Assembly (NCBI RefSeq): GCF_024294905.1
Contig: NZ_JANCOC010000005.1
Span: 1-64,000 of the forward strand
Origin: Rothia gullae
GTDB taxonomy: Bacteria > Actinomycetota > Actinomycetes > Actinomycetales > Micrococcaceae
Length of the DNA stretch: 64,000 nt
Direction of reading: 5' to 3'
This document shows positions 27,682 through 36,803 of this stretch, piece by piece. The notes beneath the pieces are model-generated. The model was not told where the DNA came from. It saw only the letters and a program-made list of their open reading frames with translations, and did not search any database. How positions within the stretch are numbered: position 1 is the stretch's first letter; the number at the start of each line of letters is the position of its first letter. The position numbers were made by a program, and so were the translations under genes.

Positions 27682-27850
27682 GGGTCTTATTCTCTCATGT
27701 TTTTCTGGATGCGGCGAGACACCGGCACCCACAACGCGCCATGTGGAAGCACTCTTCCGGAGGTTCACCATATTTCACCGGCCCTGAGCTGGCTGAGGAG
27801 GCGGACGCATTGCCTTCACGCAGCCCGGCACGGGCTAGGTGGTGCATCTA

Positions 27851-28759
27851 CTAGTCTAAAGGCTCTAGTGGGCGCGGTTTATAACCGACGCTATGACGCG
27901 GACGATTATTCAGGTCACGCACCGGGTAGCAGCCTTCAAAGCCGACACGCGCCAACAGCTCGGCGACGGCGTCTTCCTGGGTGTCGTCGTGCTCCATGAT
28001 GAACAGGCCGCCGGGGGTAAGAAGCTCGAAGGTGCGGGCGGCAATCGCGGAGGGCATCTGCATGCCGTCCTCTCCCCCGCCGTACAGTGCCATGTCCGGG
28101 TCGTGCAGGGCGGCTTCCGGGCCGGCGGGTACGTTCGCCGGCGGAATGTACGGAGGGTTCGAGAGCACCGCGTCGAAGGTTCCGGCAAGTTCGGGCAGGG
28201 CGGTGAGGGCGTCCCCCTGAACCAGGTGTACGCCGAGCGGCTCGAGGTTCTTGCGGGTGTAGGGGATGGCGTCTTCGGAGAGCTCTACCGCGAACACCTG
28301 GGCGTTCGGCAGTTCGCTCTTGATTGCCGCGGCGATAGCGCCGGAGCCGGTGCACAGGTCGACGATGCGCAACTGACCGGTTGCCGGATCGGTGCGTGGG
28401 GCCAGCACTTTGAGGGCTTCTTCGACGAGTAGCTCGGTCTCGGGGCGGGGTACGAACACGCCCGGTCCGACTGCCAGTTCTAGGCGGTAGAAGGGAGCGG
28501 AGCCGGTGATGTGTTGCAGCGGTTCACGGCAGGCGCGGCGGGCAACCAGCGCCTCGTATTCTGCGACCTGTTCGGGGGTGAGCCGCTCCCCCATGAGCGC
28601 GGCGTGCTGTAGGCGTGAGCGTGAGCCATCGTAGAGCAGGTGCGCTGCGAGTAGCTCGGCGTCGACGCGGGGGCTGGGCACCTGCGCCAGTACCGCGGTG
28701 GCGCGCGTGAGTACCTGCGCGAGTTCTTCCCCGCGCGGGTCGTACACATTCACCTTCAT
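27851..28759 (-). CDS. prmC: Release factor glutamine N5-methyltransferase
   Basis: A 302-residue class I SAM methyltransferase. The N-terminal helical domain is followed by the SAM motif VDLCTGSGAIAAAI (near 125-140) and the catalytic SNPPYIPP (near 185). It methylates the Gln of the GGQ motif in RF1 and RF2. It lies directly after prfA, which encodes RF1, the usual arrangement. The ATG is preceded by AAGGAGAG. Confidence 0.95.
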   Translation of the reverse strand: MKVNVYDPRGEELAQVLTRATAVLAQVPSPRVDAELLAAHLLYDGSRSRLQHAALMGERLTPEQVAEYEALVARRACREPLQHITGSAPFYRLELAVGPGVFVPRPETELLVEEALKVLAPRTDPATGQLRIVDLCTGSGAIAAAIKSELPNAQVFAVELSEDAIPYTRKNLEPLGVHLVQGDALTALPELAGTFDAVLSNPPYIPPANVPAGPEAALHDPDMALYGGGEDGMQMPSAIAARTFELLTPGGLFIMEHDDTQEDAVAELLARVGFEGCYPVRDLNNRPRHSVGYKPRPLEPLD

Positions 28760-28769
28760 GAGCTCTCCT

Positions 28770-28803
28770 TACGCTCTCTCAACAGCTACGCTCTCTCAAC
28801 AGC
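28770..28803. repeat. 17-base perfect tandem duplication before prmC
   Basis: TACGCTCTCTCAACAGC occurs twice back to back (28770-28786 and 28787-28803), 10 bases before the prmC start, next to its ribosome site. Confidence 0.85.
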
Positions 28804-28829
28804 TCAAAACCTGTCACAGTATATGGCTA

Positions 28830-28860
28830 AGGGGCTCCACCGCCGTAGCGGCGAGCCCCT
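28830..28860 (-). terminator. Hairpin downstream of prfA
   Basis: AGGGGCT (28830-28836) pairs with AGCCCCT (28854-28860), with an inner CGCCG/CGGCG stem. No T run follows on the minus strand, so it may attenuate or stabilise rather than end transcription between prfA and prmC. Confidence 0.4.
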
Positions 28861-28928
28861 CACCAACATCTCACATCGATTCAGCGAATCGACAAGAGCC
28901 TATACAGAACCTATGTCTGCACGGAACT

Positions 28929-28968
28929 ACTTCTGTACAGGGTTACTTCTGTACAGGGTTACTTCTGT
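28929..28968 (-). repeat. 16-base tandem repeat across the prfA stop codon
   Basis: ACTTCTGTACAGGGTT occurs at 28929-28944 and 28945-28960, with a partial third copy from 28961 into the coding end. Because the period is 16, the copies place stop codons at offsets 0, 16 and 32, one in each reading frame. Confidence 0.85.
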
Positions 28969-30041
28969 TCCTGGCCCACCTGAGCGAGGCGGTGCGCCTC
29001 ATCCATCTCAATAGCGGACTGAACCACAGGCTCCAGGTCACCATTCAGTACGGCATCCAGGTTGTACGCCTTGTAGCCGGTACGGTGATCCGCAATACGG
29101 TTCTCCGGGAAGTTGTATGTACGGATACGCTCCGAACGGTCCATGGTACGCACCTGCGAAGCACGGTGTGCCGCGTTCTCAGCGTCAATCTGCTCCTGCT
29201 GGTGAGCCAGCAGGCGCGCACGCAGAACGCGCATCGCAGCTTCACGGTTCTGCAGCTGAGACTTCTCATTCTGCATCGCCACCACAATACCGGTCGGAAG
29301 GTGAGTAATACGCACCGCCGAGTCAGTAGTGTTCACCGACTGACCACCGGGGCCCGAAGAACGGTACACGTCAATCTTCAGGTCGTTCTGGTTAATCTCG
29401 ATTTCCTCGGGCTCATCCACCTCGGGGAACACCAGAACACCAGCAGCAGAAGTGTGGATACGACCCTGAGACTCAGTCGCCGGAACACGCTGCACACGGT
29501 GTACACCACCCTCATACTTCAGGTGCGCCCACACGCCCTCAGCCGGCTCATTCGAGGAGCCCTTAATAGCAATCTGGGCATCCTTGTAACCGCCAACATC
29601 GGTGCTGGTCGAAGAAATAATCTCAGTCTTCCAGCCCTTGTTCTCGGCATAACGCATGTACATGCGCAGCAGGTCACCAGCAAATAGAGCCGCCTCGTCA
29701 CCACCGGCACCAGCCTTCACCTCAAGAATGACGTTACGGCCATCATCCGGGTCACGCGGAATCAGCAGGCGGCGCAGCTTCTCCTGAGCAACCTCCAGCT
29801 CCTCCTCCAGACCGGGAATCTCCGCCGCAAAATCCGGATCCTCATCAGCCATCTCGCGAGCAGCCTCAAGGTCATCCTTCAGCGAAGTGTACTTGTTGTA
29901 CGCAGTCACAATACCGGTCAGCTCCGCATAACGGCGGCCCACGCGGCGTGCCTTACCCTGATTCGCCTGCACGGCGGGGTCAGCCAGCTGATTCTGCAGG
30001 TCAGCGTGCTCATCCAGCAGAACCTGAATAGATTCAAACAT
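28959..30041 (-). CDS. prfA: Peptide chain release factor 1
   Basis: A 360-residue RF1. The GGQ motif lies in [18 protein letters not shown] (near 230-247), the C-terminal signature [17 protein letters not shown] follows near 300, and the long N-terminal helical domain is intact. It reads UAA and UAG. It stands between rho and prmC as usual. GGAAGAGAG precedes the ATG. Confidence 0.96.
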   Translation of the reverse strand: MFESIQVLLDEHADLQNQLADPAVQANQGKARRVGRRYAELTGIVTAYNKYTSLKDDLEAAREMADEDPDFAAEIPGLEEELEVAQEKLRRLLIPRDPDDGRNVILEVKAGAGGDEAALFAGDLLRMYMRYAENKGWKTEIISSTSTDVGGYKDAQIAIKGSSNEPAEGVWAHLKYEGGVHRVQRVPATESQGRIHTSAAGVLVFPEVDEPEEIEINQNDLKIDVYRSSGPGGQSVNTTDSAVRITHLPTGIVVAMQNEKSQLQNREAAMRVLRARLLAHQQEQIDAENAAHRASQVRTMDRSERIRTYNFPENRIADHRTGYKAYNLDAVLNGDLEPVVQSAIEMDEAHRLAQVGQEQK

Positions 30042-30133
30042 TCTGTTCTCTCTTCCATCTCCCGCACTTTACGCCGCACGGGCAGGCACTAGACATCTCG
30101 CACCCCACACAACAGGGATGCGCAAAACGAACG

Positions 30134-30175
30134 TCTCACGCGCCCCACCCACATGAGGAGGTGGGGCGCGTGAGA
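30134..30175 (-). terminator. Hairpin downstream of rho
   Basis: A perfect 16-base stem, TCTCACGCGCCCCACC (30134-30149) with its complement at 30160-30175. On the minus strand the stem is followed by CGTTCGTTTTG, a weak T tract. It lies 9 bases past the rho stop. Confidence 0.55.
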
Positions 30176-30183
30176 TACGAGCC

Positions 30184-32340
30184 TTAGTCGACCAGACGCA
30201 GACCGTTCTTCTGAACCGTCAGAAGGAACTCCACGTTGCTTTCAGTCTTACGCAGCTGGTTGGTCAGAACGCCCAGAGCCTGCTCAGGCTCCATACCCGC
30301 CAGGGCACGGCGCAGACCCCACATAATCTTGATCTCATCCGGGGAAAGCAGGTTCTCCTCGCGGCGAGTACCAGAAGCGTTAATATCAACCGCCGGGAAG
30401 ATACGCTTATCCGCCAGCTGACGGGACAGGCGCAGCTCCATGTTACCGGTGCCCTTGAACTCTTCGAAGATCACTTCATCCATTTTCGAACCGGTCTCAA
30501 CCAGGGCGGTAGCCAGGATAGTCAGCGAGCCGCCCTCTTCAATGTTGCGGGCAGCACCGAAGAACTTCTTCGGCGGGTACAGTGCGGCAGAATCCACACC
30601 ACCGGAGAGGATACGACCGGATGCGGGAGCCGCCAGGTTGTATGCGCGGCCCAGTCGGGTCATGGAGTCCAGCAGCACGACCACATCGTAGCCGAGCTCC
30701 ACCATACGCTTCGCACGCTCAATAGCCAGCTCAGCCACAGTGGTGTGATCCTCAGCCGGGCGATCGAAGGTCGAGGCGATAACCTCACCCTTAACGGTGC
30801 GCTGCATATCGGTCACTTCTTCAGGACGCTCATCCACCAGGACCATCATCAGGTACACGTCAGGGTTGTTCACGGTAATCGCGTTCGCAATGGACTGCAG
30901 CATGAGGGTCTTACCCGCCTTCGGCGGGGACACAATCAGACCACGCTGACCCTTACCAATCGGAGACACCAAATCAACCACTCGGGTACCCAGCTTCTTC
31001 GGGGTGGTCTCCAGGCGCAGACGCTCCTTGGGGTACAGCGGAGTCAGCTTCGAGAAGACGCGGCGGTTCGCTGCTTCCTCAACGCTCTGACCGTTAATCG
31101 CCTCAACCTGAACCAGCGCGTTGAAACGCTGGCGGTTGTTCGACTCACCCTCGCGCGGCACGCGAATCGCACCGAGCACGTGGTCGCCCTTACGCAGGTT
31201 GTACTTCTTCACCTGAGCCAGGGAGACGTACACGTCGTTGGTGCCGGGCAGGTAGCCGGTGGTACGCACGAAAGCGTAGTTGTCGAGAATGTCCAGAACA
31301 CCCGAAATCGGTGCCAACACATCGTCTTCGCTCAGGCGAGGCTCGTTCTCCTCGCGGCGGCGAGCCTGCTTCTCAGCACGCTCAGCCTGACGGTCACGCT
31401 TAGAACGGCGCTCAGCACGCTCTGCGCGTTCTGCACGCTCGGCACGTTCACTACGATCAGTGTTACGCTCCGCACGCTCCGCATTACGCTCACGCTTAGT
31501 GCGACGTTCGGTGCGCTCACCATCCTGATCGCGGCGACGCTCACGGGTGCGGGTACGCTTCGAGCTCTTCTCACCGTCGGGGGTGCCAAAAGTCATGTCC
31601 AGGGCAGCGTTCAGGCTGTCCAGGCTCGCGGTCCCATCAGCGGTAGTAGCCTTCAGCTCAGCAGAGTTACCGGGCAGGTCAACCTGCTCCGCACGCTCGC
31701 CAATACGCTCAGCAGCCAGCTCAGCGCGCACATCCAGCGGAGGAAGCTCAGCGGGCTTCTCGTCCTTACGGGTGCGGGTGCGGCGGGTACGCTTCTCCGG
31801 CTTCTCGTTATTCTCAGTCTTCTCGGATTTCTCAGCCGATGCGTCCTCACCCTCAGCGGCACGGCGAGCGCGTGCACGCTTCTGAGCGGGAGTCTCGTAA
31901 CGGGAAGAGCGGGTACGCTTCTCAGACTTTTCAGCCTTCTCAGCGCCCTCAGCAGGGGCTTCAGCAGCCTCAGCGTTTTCGGTCTTCTCAGCCTTGGCAG
32001 CAGTCTTCTCTGCCTTTGCCTCGGCGTCCTTCTGGGCGCGAGTACGGCGAGGCTTAGGCTCTTCAGTCGTCTCAGCAGCGGGAGTCTGGGCAGATTCAGC
32101 AGCCTCAGCGGACGCTTCAGACTTAGGCGCCTCAGACTTGGGCGTAGCAGGAGCGGCTACGGCGCCACCACGCTGATGCTCTTCAAGAGCCTGAACCAGC
32201 TCAGCCTTCTTCAACTTCAGATAGCCGCGGATACCAAGCTGCTGGGCGAGGACACGCAACTGCGCGACCTTCAAGTTTGCAAGTTCCGGTGCGGCAGCTG
32301 CCGTACCGTACTCATCGGTGACAACAATATTCTTTGCCAA
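30184..32340 (-). CDS. rho: Transcription termination factor Rho with large disordered insert
   Basis: A 718-residue Rho, about 300 longer than the E. coli protein. Residues 18-55 form the N-terminal helical Rho_N domain. Residues 60-345 are low complexity, first Ala/Glu/Lys, then Arg/Glu-rich with repeated ERAERR-type units. The cold-shock RNA-binding domain begins near 350 ([15 protein letters not shown]). The ATPase has Walker A PPKAGKTL and [16 protein letters not shown]. Such Arg-rich inserts are known in high-GC Gram-positive Rho and raise RNA affinity (family knowledge). Its leader is 500 bases long. Confidence 0.95.
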   Translation of the reverse strand: MAKNIVVTDEYGTAAAAPELANLKVAQLRVLAQQLGIRGYLKLKKAELVQALEEHQRGGAVAAPATPKSEAPKSEASAEAAESAQTPAAETTEEPKPRRTRAQKDAEAKAEKTAAKAEKTENAEAAEAPAEGAEKAEKSEKRTRSSRYETPAQKRARARRAAEGEDASAEKSEKTENNEKPEKRTRRTRTRKDEKPAELPPLDVRAELAAERIGERAEQVDLPGNSAELKATTADGTASLDSLNAALDMTFGTPDGEKSSKRTRTRERRRDQDGERTERRTKRERNAERAERNTDRSERAERAERAERAERRSKRDRQAERAEKQARRREENEPRLSEDDVLAPISGVLDILDNYAFVRTTGYLPGTNDVYVSLAQVKKYNLRKGDHVLGAIRVPREGESNNRQRFNALVQVEAINGQSVEEAANRRVFSKLTPLYPKERLRLETTPKKLGTRVVDLVSPIGKGQRGLIVSPPKAGKTLMLQSIANAITVNNPDVYLMMVLVDERPEEVTDMQRTVKGEVIASTFDRPAEDHTTVAELAIERAKRMVELGYDVVVLLDSMTRLGRAYNLAAPASGRILSGGVDSAALYPPKKFFGAARNIEEGGSLTILATALVETGSKMDEVIFEEFKGTGNMELRLSRQLADKRIFPAVDINASGTRREENLLSPDEIKIMWGLRRALAGMEPEQALGVLTNQLRKTESNVEFLLTVQKNGLRLVD

Positions 32341-32851
32341 CTACAATTCCTTTGGTTATAAGCCCTGAAAATCTTCAGGATAAAGATCGGGCGGGCGCTA
32401 TAGCGCGGTCAAAGGTTTAGACACTGCCGAAAGAAAACAGCAGTCTGCACCTTCGACTCCCTCGAACCGCGCTGGAGGCGGTTCGCGTCTCTTACCGTAC
32501 CCGCTGATTCAGACACAGCGAGCACACACGGAAGATAAGGCGCTCTATCACAAATGTGGGCAAGCCCAAACCATCATCTATAGAACCATCTACGCGAGAT
32601 GAAGAGGACGGATTGGTCACTTTGAAAGGGCACCCGCCGCGAAACCGAACCCTCAGAAAAGTCTTCCCCTATGCGTCAGAAATAAAGAAAGACATGAATC
32701 CCAAAGGCACTCCCCCGAACCTTGCCGGCTCCCGCCCAGATACAAAAGCATCTGAGGCATAAGGGGAAACGGAAGTACGTTACGAAGGATAGTATCGACG
32801 GTCTACGTTGAACGACGGGCGAACCTCAACATAGGACGAACTAATAACGTC
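32341..32851. other. Long structured leader/promoter region of rho
   Basis: 511 bases without a convincing gene. Structural elements include CCTGAA/TTCAGG near 32366-32381, the palindrome GCGCTATAGCGC near 32395-32406, and CGAACCGC/GGCGGTTCG near 32463-32488. A TACTAT on the minus strand near 32790 could be a -10 box, which would give a leader of about 430 bases. The proximal end also holds the 3' end region of thrB. Rho genes are often autoregulated through their leader. Confidence 0.45.
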
Positions 32852-33820
32852 CTACTGAGTAACTATAACACCTTCAGTGTCAATTTCAAGGGGAAGCACC
32901 CGCCAGTTCAAGCGGCGATCCGCAATAGCGCTACCAGGGTGAGTCACCTCAAACTCGGCAATCGCCTCCTGAACCTGTCGCACCTGCTCGTCACCGTGCG
33001 CAAAGGTCAAAACGGTCGGGCCAGCGCCAGAAATCACCGCAGCAAAACCCTGACTGCGCAGGTACGCAACCAGCACAGCGGACGGCTCCATCGCGGTCAC
33101 GCGGTACCCCTGATGCAGGTAATCCACGGTCGCATCCATCAGGTACTCGGGAGCATCAGAGAGAGTGCGCACCAGCAAGGCCGCACGAGCCGAGTTCGCC
33201 ACCGCCTCAACGTGGGGCATCTGCTCAGGAATCAGCGAACGAGCAAGCTTTGTCGACACCTCATAATCGGGCACAGCCACCACAGGGTGAACCTCAGGAT
33301 GCACCGGAATAATCAAGGTCTTCCAGTTGCCCATCTCACCCCAGGATACCGACAGGTTGCCGTAAATCGCCGGAGCCACGTTATCCGGGTGGCCCTCCAT
33401 ATCGGAGGCTACCTGCAGCATCTGCTCACGGCTCAGACGGTGCGCCTCCGGCAGCAGACCGCTCGCCGCAGCCACGCCCGCTACAATAGCCGACGCCGAA
33501 GAACCCATACCGCGAGAATGCGGAATCTTATTATCAGCAATCAGCTTCACCGGCGGCAGTTCACCCAAACCAGCCGCCGCAAAACCAGCCTTCATCGCCC
33601 GCAAAACCAAGTGGCTCTCGTCGCGAGGAACATCCGCGCTACCCTCACCACTGAGCTCAAACTCCAGGCCGGATTCAATACGCTCAACAACCAGCTCATC
33701 ATAGAAGCCAAGACCCAAACCCATGCTGTCATAGCCGGGACCCAAGTTAGCGCTCGTAGCGGGAACGCGAACCTTAACGGACGCGCCCACCGGAATATCA
33801 GAAATATGCAGGGAAGACAT
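32852..33820 (-). CDS. thrB: Homoserine kinase
   Basis: A 322-residue GHMP kinase. Motif 1 PATSANLGPGYDSMGLG lies near residue 18 and the ATP-binding motif HSRGMGSSASAIVAG near 100. It phosphorylates homoserine for threonine synthesis. I set the start at MSSLHISD, preceded by GCGAGG; upstream in-frame codons up to 33928 look like leader. Last gene of the thr group, 123 bases after thrC. Confidence 0.95.
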   Translation of the reverse strand: MSSLHISDIPVGASVKVRVPATSANLGPGYDSMGLGLGFYDELVVERIESGLEFELSGEGSADVPRDESHLVLRAMKAGFAAAGLGELPPVKLIADNKIPHSRGMGSSASAIVAGVAAASGLLPEAHRLSREQMLQVASDMEGHPDNVAPAIYGNLSVSWGEMGNWKTLIIPVHPEVHPVVAVPDYEVSTKLARSLIPEQMPHVEAVANSARAALLVRTLSDAPEYLMDATVDYLHQGYRVTAMEPSAVLVAYLRSQGFAAVISGAGPTVLTFAHGDEQVRQVQEAIAEFEVTHPGSAIADRRLNWRVLPLEIDTEGVIVTQ

Positions 33821-33943
33821 GAGAAGAACCTCGCGATTGGTGACGTAATGAGTGAATAAGTGAAAGATACAAAAAGGGGCTGTCATGCAGGTGCACCCCG
33901 CCCCGCAAACACGGGACGGAGTGCACATCGCAGTATGAACAGA

Positions 33944-35044
33944 CTAGTTCAAATCAAGAATATCTGCCACAGCAACCACGTCGAAGGGAGCCTTAGTCGG
34001 CTCAACCTTCACACCATTAACAGCCTCTAGAGCCCACTGCGGGTCTTTCAGACCGTGACCGGTCACAGTAATCACGATGGTCTTACCCACGGGGGCTTCA
34101 CCGGCGCGGTGCTTCTTCAGCAGACCCGCAACGCCAGCAGCCGAAGCCGGCTCCACGAACACGCCCTCGCGGGCAGACAGCCAGCGGTGCGCCTCCAGAA
34201 TCTCCTCATCGGTGACAGCCTCAATCACGCCGCCAGATTCATCACGAGCAGCTTCAGCCTTCTCCCACGACGCGGGGTTACCGATACGGATCGCGGTCGC
34301 AATGGTCTCAGGAGCCTCAATCGGATGACCAGCAACGATCGGTGCAGCACCAGCCGCCTGGAAGCCCCACATGATCGGGCGCTTGGTCGCAACCGGCTCC
34401 AGAACCTTACCGTCACGGTTGGTGTAAGGCTCCGAGTACTCCTTGTAGCCCTTCCAGTACGCGGTAATGTTACCCGCGTTGCCAACCGGCAGCAGGTGGT
34501 AATCGGGAGCGTCACCCAGGGTGTCAACAACCTCAAACGAACCGGTCTTCTGGCCCTCAATACGGTAAGGGTTGACCGAGTTCACTAGGAACACCGGGTA
34601 GTTCTCGCTGAGCTTGCGAGCAATCTCCAGGCAGTTATCGAAGTTGCCGTCAATCTGAATGATGTCAGCACCGTGAGCGATAGCCTGAGACAGCTTACCC
34701 ATAGAAATCTTGCCGTCCGGAACCAGCACCGCACAGCGCATACCAGCCTGCAGAGCGTACGCAGCAGCCGAAGCGGAAGTGTTACCGGTCGAAGCACACA
34801 CAACAGCCTTCGCACCGTCACGCTTAGCGGCGGTCATCGCGCTGGTCATACCACGGTCCTTGAACGAACCGGTCGGGTTCATCCCCTCAAACTTCAGGTA
34901 AACGGTGTTGCCGGTCTCAGCAGACAGCGCCGGCGCGTGAATCAGCGGGGTACCACCCTCGCCCAGGGTCACAGCCTTCACATCGTCTGCGAAAGGCAGA
35001 CGGTCACGGTACTCATTGATAACGCCCTGCCACACGTGTGCCAT
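33944..35044 (-). CDS. thrC: Threonine synthase
   Basis: A 366-residue PLP enzyme. The Schiff-base lysine is in [11 protein letters not shown] (near 60), and the PLP phosphate loop lies in [12 protein letters not shown] (near 188). It converts phosphohomoserine to threonine. The start at MAHVWQG has GAAGGAG upstream; the 33 codons before it are not part of the family. It lies between hom and thrB in one operon. Confidence 0.96.
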   Translation of the reverse strand: MAHVWQGVINEYRDRLPFADDVKAVTLGEGGTPLIHAPALSAETGNTVYLKFEGMNPTGSFKDRGMTSAMTAAKRDGAKAVVCASTGNTSASAAAYALQAGMRCAVLVPDGKISMGKLSQAIAHGADIIQIDGNFDNCLEIARKLSENYPVFLVNSVNPYRIEGQKTGSFEVVDTLGDAPDYHLLPVGNAGNITAYWKGYKEYSEPYTNRDGKVLEPVATKRPIMWGFQAAGAAPIVAGHPIEAPETIATAIRIGNPASWEKAEAARDESGGVIEAVTDEEILEAHRWLSAREGVFVEPASAAGVAGLLKKHRAGEAPVGKTIVITVTGHGLKDPQWALEAVNGVKVEPTKAPFDVVAVADILDLN

Positions 35045-35075
35045 TGGCTTCTCCTTCAATCTTGGCGCCCCGCCC

Positions 35076-35098
35076 GCCGAACCTCCCATAGGTTCGGC
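35076..35098 (-). other. Hairpin in the hom-thrC gap
   Basis: GCCGAACCT (35076-35084) pairs perfectly with AGGTTCGGC (35090-35098) across 5 bases, between hom and thrC. It lacks a T run and probably acts on RNA stability or readthrough. Confidence 0.5.
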
Positions 35099-35211
35099 GC
35101 GGTAGCGGGTACGCGGGTTCGTTCGTGAGCGATGCCCCCACAAGCGAACATCGCACGTTTAGTGAGCGGCACAAGCCGCATGACGCTTTCGCGCCCAGTA
35201 ATTCTCAGTGC

Positions 35212-36501
35212 CTAGTGCTTCTCGGACTCCACGCGGATGACCGAGTTCACCTCACGCACAGTGTCCAGAGCGTCAATCACAGCAATCGCACGGCGCAGAT
35301 CGGAATCCTTCGCCGAATGGGTCACCATACGAATCTGAGCCGCACCCTCCTTCGGGGTGGACTGACGCAGAGAATCAACAGAAATACCGTGCTCAGTCAG
35401 GATGCGGGTAATGTTCGCGAGAACACCCAGGCGGTCCTCAACCAGAACACCCACCGAGTAGCGAGACACCACGTTATCCAGGCTGGTTGCGCGCAGCTGC
35501 GCGTGAGAAGTCTCCGGAACACCGGGACCACCCAGCACCAGACGACGAGCCAGGGACACGAAGTCACCCAGAACAGCCGAAGCAGTCGGTGCGCCACCCG
35601 CACCGGGACCGTAGAACATCAGCTCGCCAGCGTTCTCCGCCTCAACAAACACAGCGTTGAACGCACCGTGCACGCCCGCCAGCGGGTGCTGACGAGGAAT
35701 CAGGGTCGGGTTCACGCGAATGTTCGCGCCGCTCTCACCCTCACGCTCACAAATAGCCAGCAGCTTGATGACGTAACCATCAGCATCCGCGGCAGCAACA
35801 TCATCAGCGGTGATGGAAGTAATACCCTCGGTGTGCACATCATCAATAGTGAACGTCGAGTGGAACGCCAAAGAAGCAACAATCGCAGCCTTCGACGCGG
35901 CGTCGTGGCCCTCAACGTCAGCGGTCGGGTCAGCCTCGGCGTAGCCGAGCTTCTGAGCCTCAGCCAGCGCGTCCGCGAAGGATGCGCCGGTGGTGTCCAT
36001 CTGGTCAAGAATGTAGTTGGTGGTGCCGTTCATGATGCCCAGAACACGGGTCACACGGTCACCAGCCAGGGAGTCACGCAGGGGGCGCAGAATCGGGATA
36101 GCACCCGCAACAGCAGCCTCGTAAGAAAGCTGAGCGCCAGACTCATCAGCGGCAGCCTGCAGCTCCACACCGTGCTTAGCCAGCAGAGCCTTGTTACCGG
36201 AGACCACAGACTTACCCGCCTTCAGAGCACGCAGAATGCGAGTGCGAGCCGGCTCAATACCGCCGGTCAGCTCGATGACCACATCCGCCGCATCAATCAG
36301 GGATTCAGCGTCAGTGGTGTACAGCGAGGGGTCCGCATTCCAGTGGCGGGATGCATTAGTATCGCGCACAGCAATACCGATCAACTCCACGGGCGCGCCA
36401 ATGCGCTTTTCAAGGATGGCGTTATCCTCGACCAGGATGCGAGCCGCCTGGGAACCGACATTACCGGCACCAAGCAGTGCTACTTTGATCTTTTCAGCCA
36501 C
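35212..36501 (-). CDS. hom: Homoserine dehydrogenase
   Basis: A 429-residue enzyme. The NAD(P)-binding loop is ALLGAGNVGSQ (8-18), the catalytic region contains GIMNGTTNYILDQM (near 168) and ADPTADVEGHDAASK (near 197), and a C-terminal ACT domain (about 350-425) should give threonine feedback control. It commits aspartate semialdehyde to Thr and Met. First gene of hom-thrC-thrB; the ~300-base upstream gap holds its likely promoter. Confidence 0.96.
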   Translation of the reverse strand: MAEKIKVALLGAGNVGSQAARILVEDNAILEKRIGAPVELIGIAVRDTNASRHWNADPSLYTTDAESLIDAADVVIELTGGIEPARTRILRALKAGKSVVSGNKALLAKHGVELQAAADESGAQLSYEAAVAGAIPILRPLRDSLAGDRVTRVLGIMNGTTNYILDQMDTTGASFADALAEAQKLGYAEADPTADVEGHDAASKAAIVASLAFHSTFTIDDVHTEGITSITADDVAAADADGYVIKLLAICEREGESGANIRVNPTLIPRQHPLAGVHGAFNAVFVEAENAGELMFYGPGAGGAPTASAVLGDFVSLARRLVLGGPGVPETSHAQLRATSLDNVVSRYSVGVLVEDRLGVLANITRILTEHGISVDSLRQSTPKEGAAQIRMVTHSAKDSDLRRAIAVIDALDTVREVNSVIRVESEKH

Positions 36502-36803
36502 GATAGTCTCTTTCTACGGTCTGTTCCGGGTTCGCCCCGGTATCTCTTCGGGCTACGGCGTGGATGCGGCGCAGAGCACGCACCCAACAACCACTTTATC
36601 AAGAGGCAGGGACGGCTCAGCAGCCTCGAGCTGCGACTTTTACTCTCTGAGATGAGGTATCCCTCACAGTTATGAGGTGAACCTTATCTTCTGTGATGTT
36701 GTGAACGCACAAAACCGTGAAGACCCCGCCCGCAACCGCCACCTCACGGCGCGCATTGCAGAGACGGGAACTTCACGGCTTTTCATGATGTCTGAAAGGG
36801 TTC
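36502..36803. other. Intergenic region between lysA and hom
   Basis: 302 bases. ATGAGGT occurs at 36652-36658 and 36672-36678, twenty bases apart, with an inverted CCTCA between them. CCGTGAAG (36714-36721) and CTTCACGG (36771-36778) could form a long-loop stem with T's after lysA. No gene is seen. Confidence 0.45.
36652..36678 (-). promoter_or_regulatory. Paired ATGAGGT sites before hom
   Basis: Two ATGAGGT copies on the same face of the helix (20-base spacing), about 150 bases before the hom start. They might be a regulator site or part of the promoter. No known regulator motif is recognised. Confidence 0.3.

Noticed and set aside
30745..32361. 538-codon open frame opposite rho
   Set aside because: A shadow of the biased Arg/Glu codons of rho on the other strand.
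32556..32762. 68-codon plus-strand open frame in the rho leader
   Set aside because: It begins with GTG without a ribosome site, its composition is not protein-like and it overlaps the structured leader.
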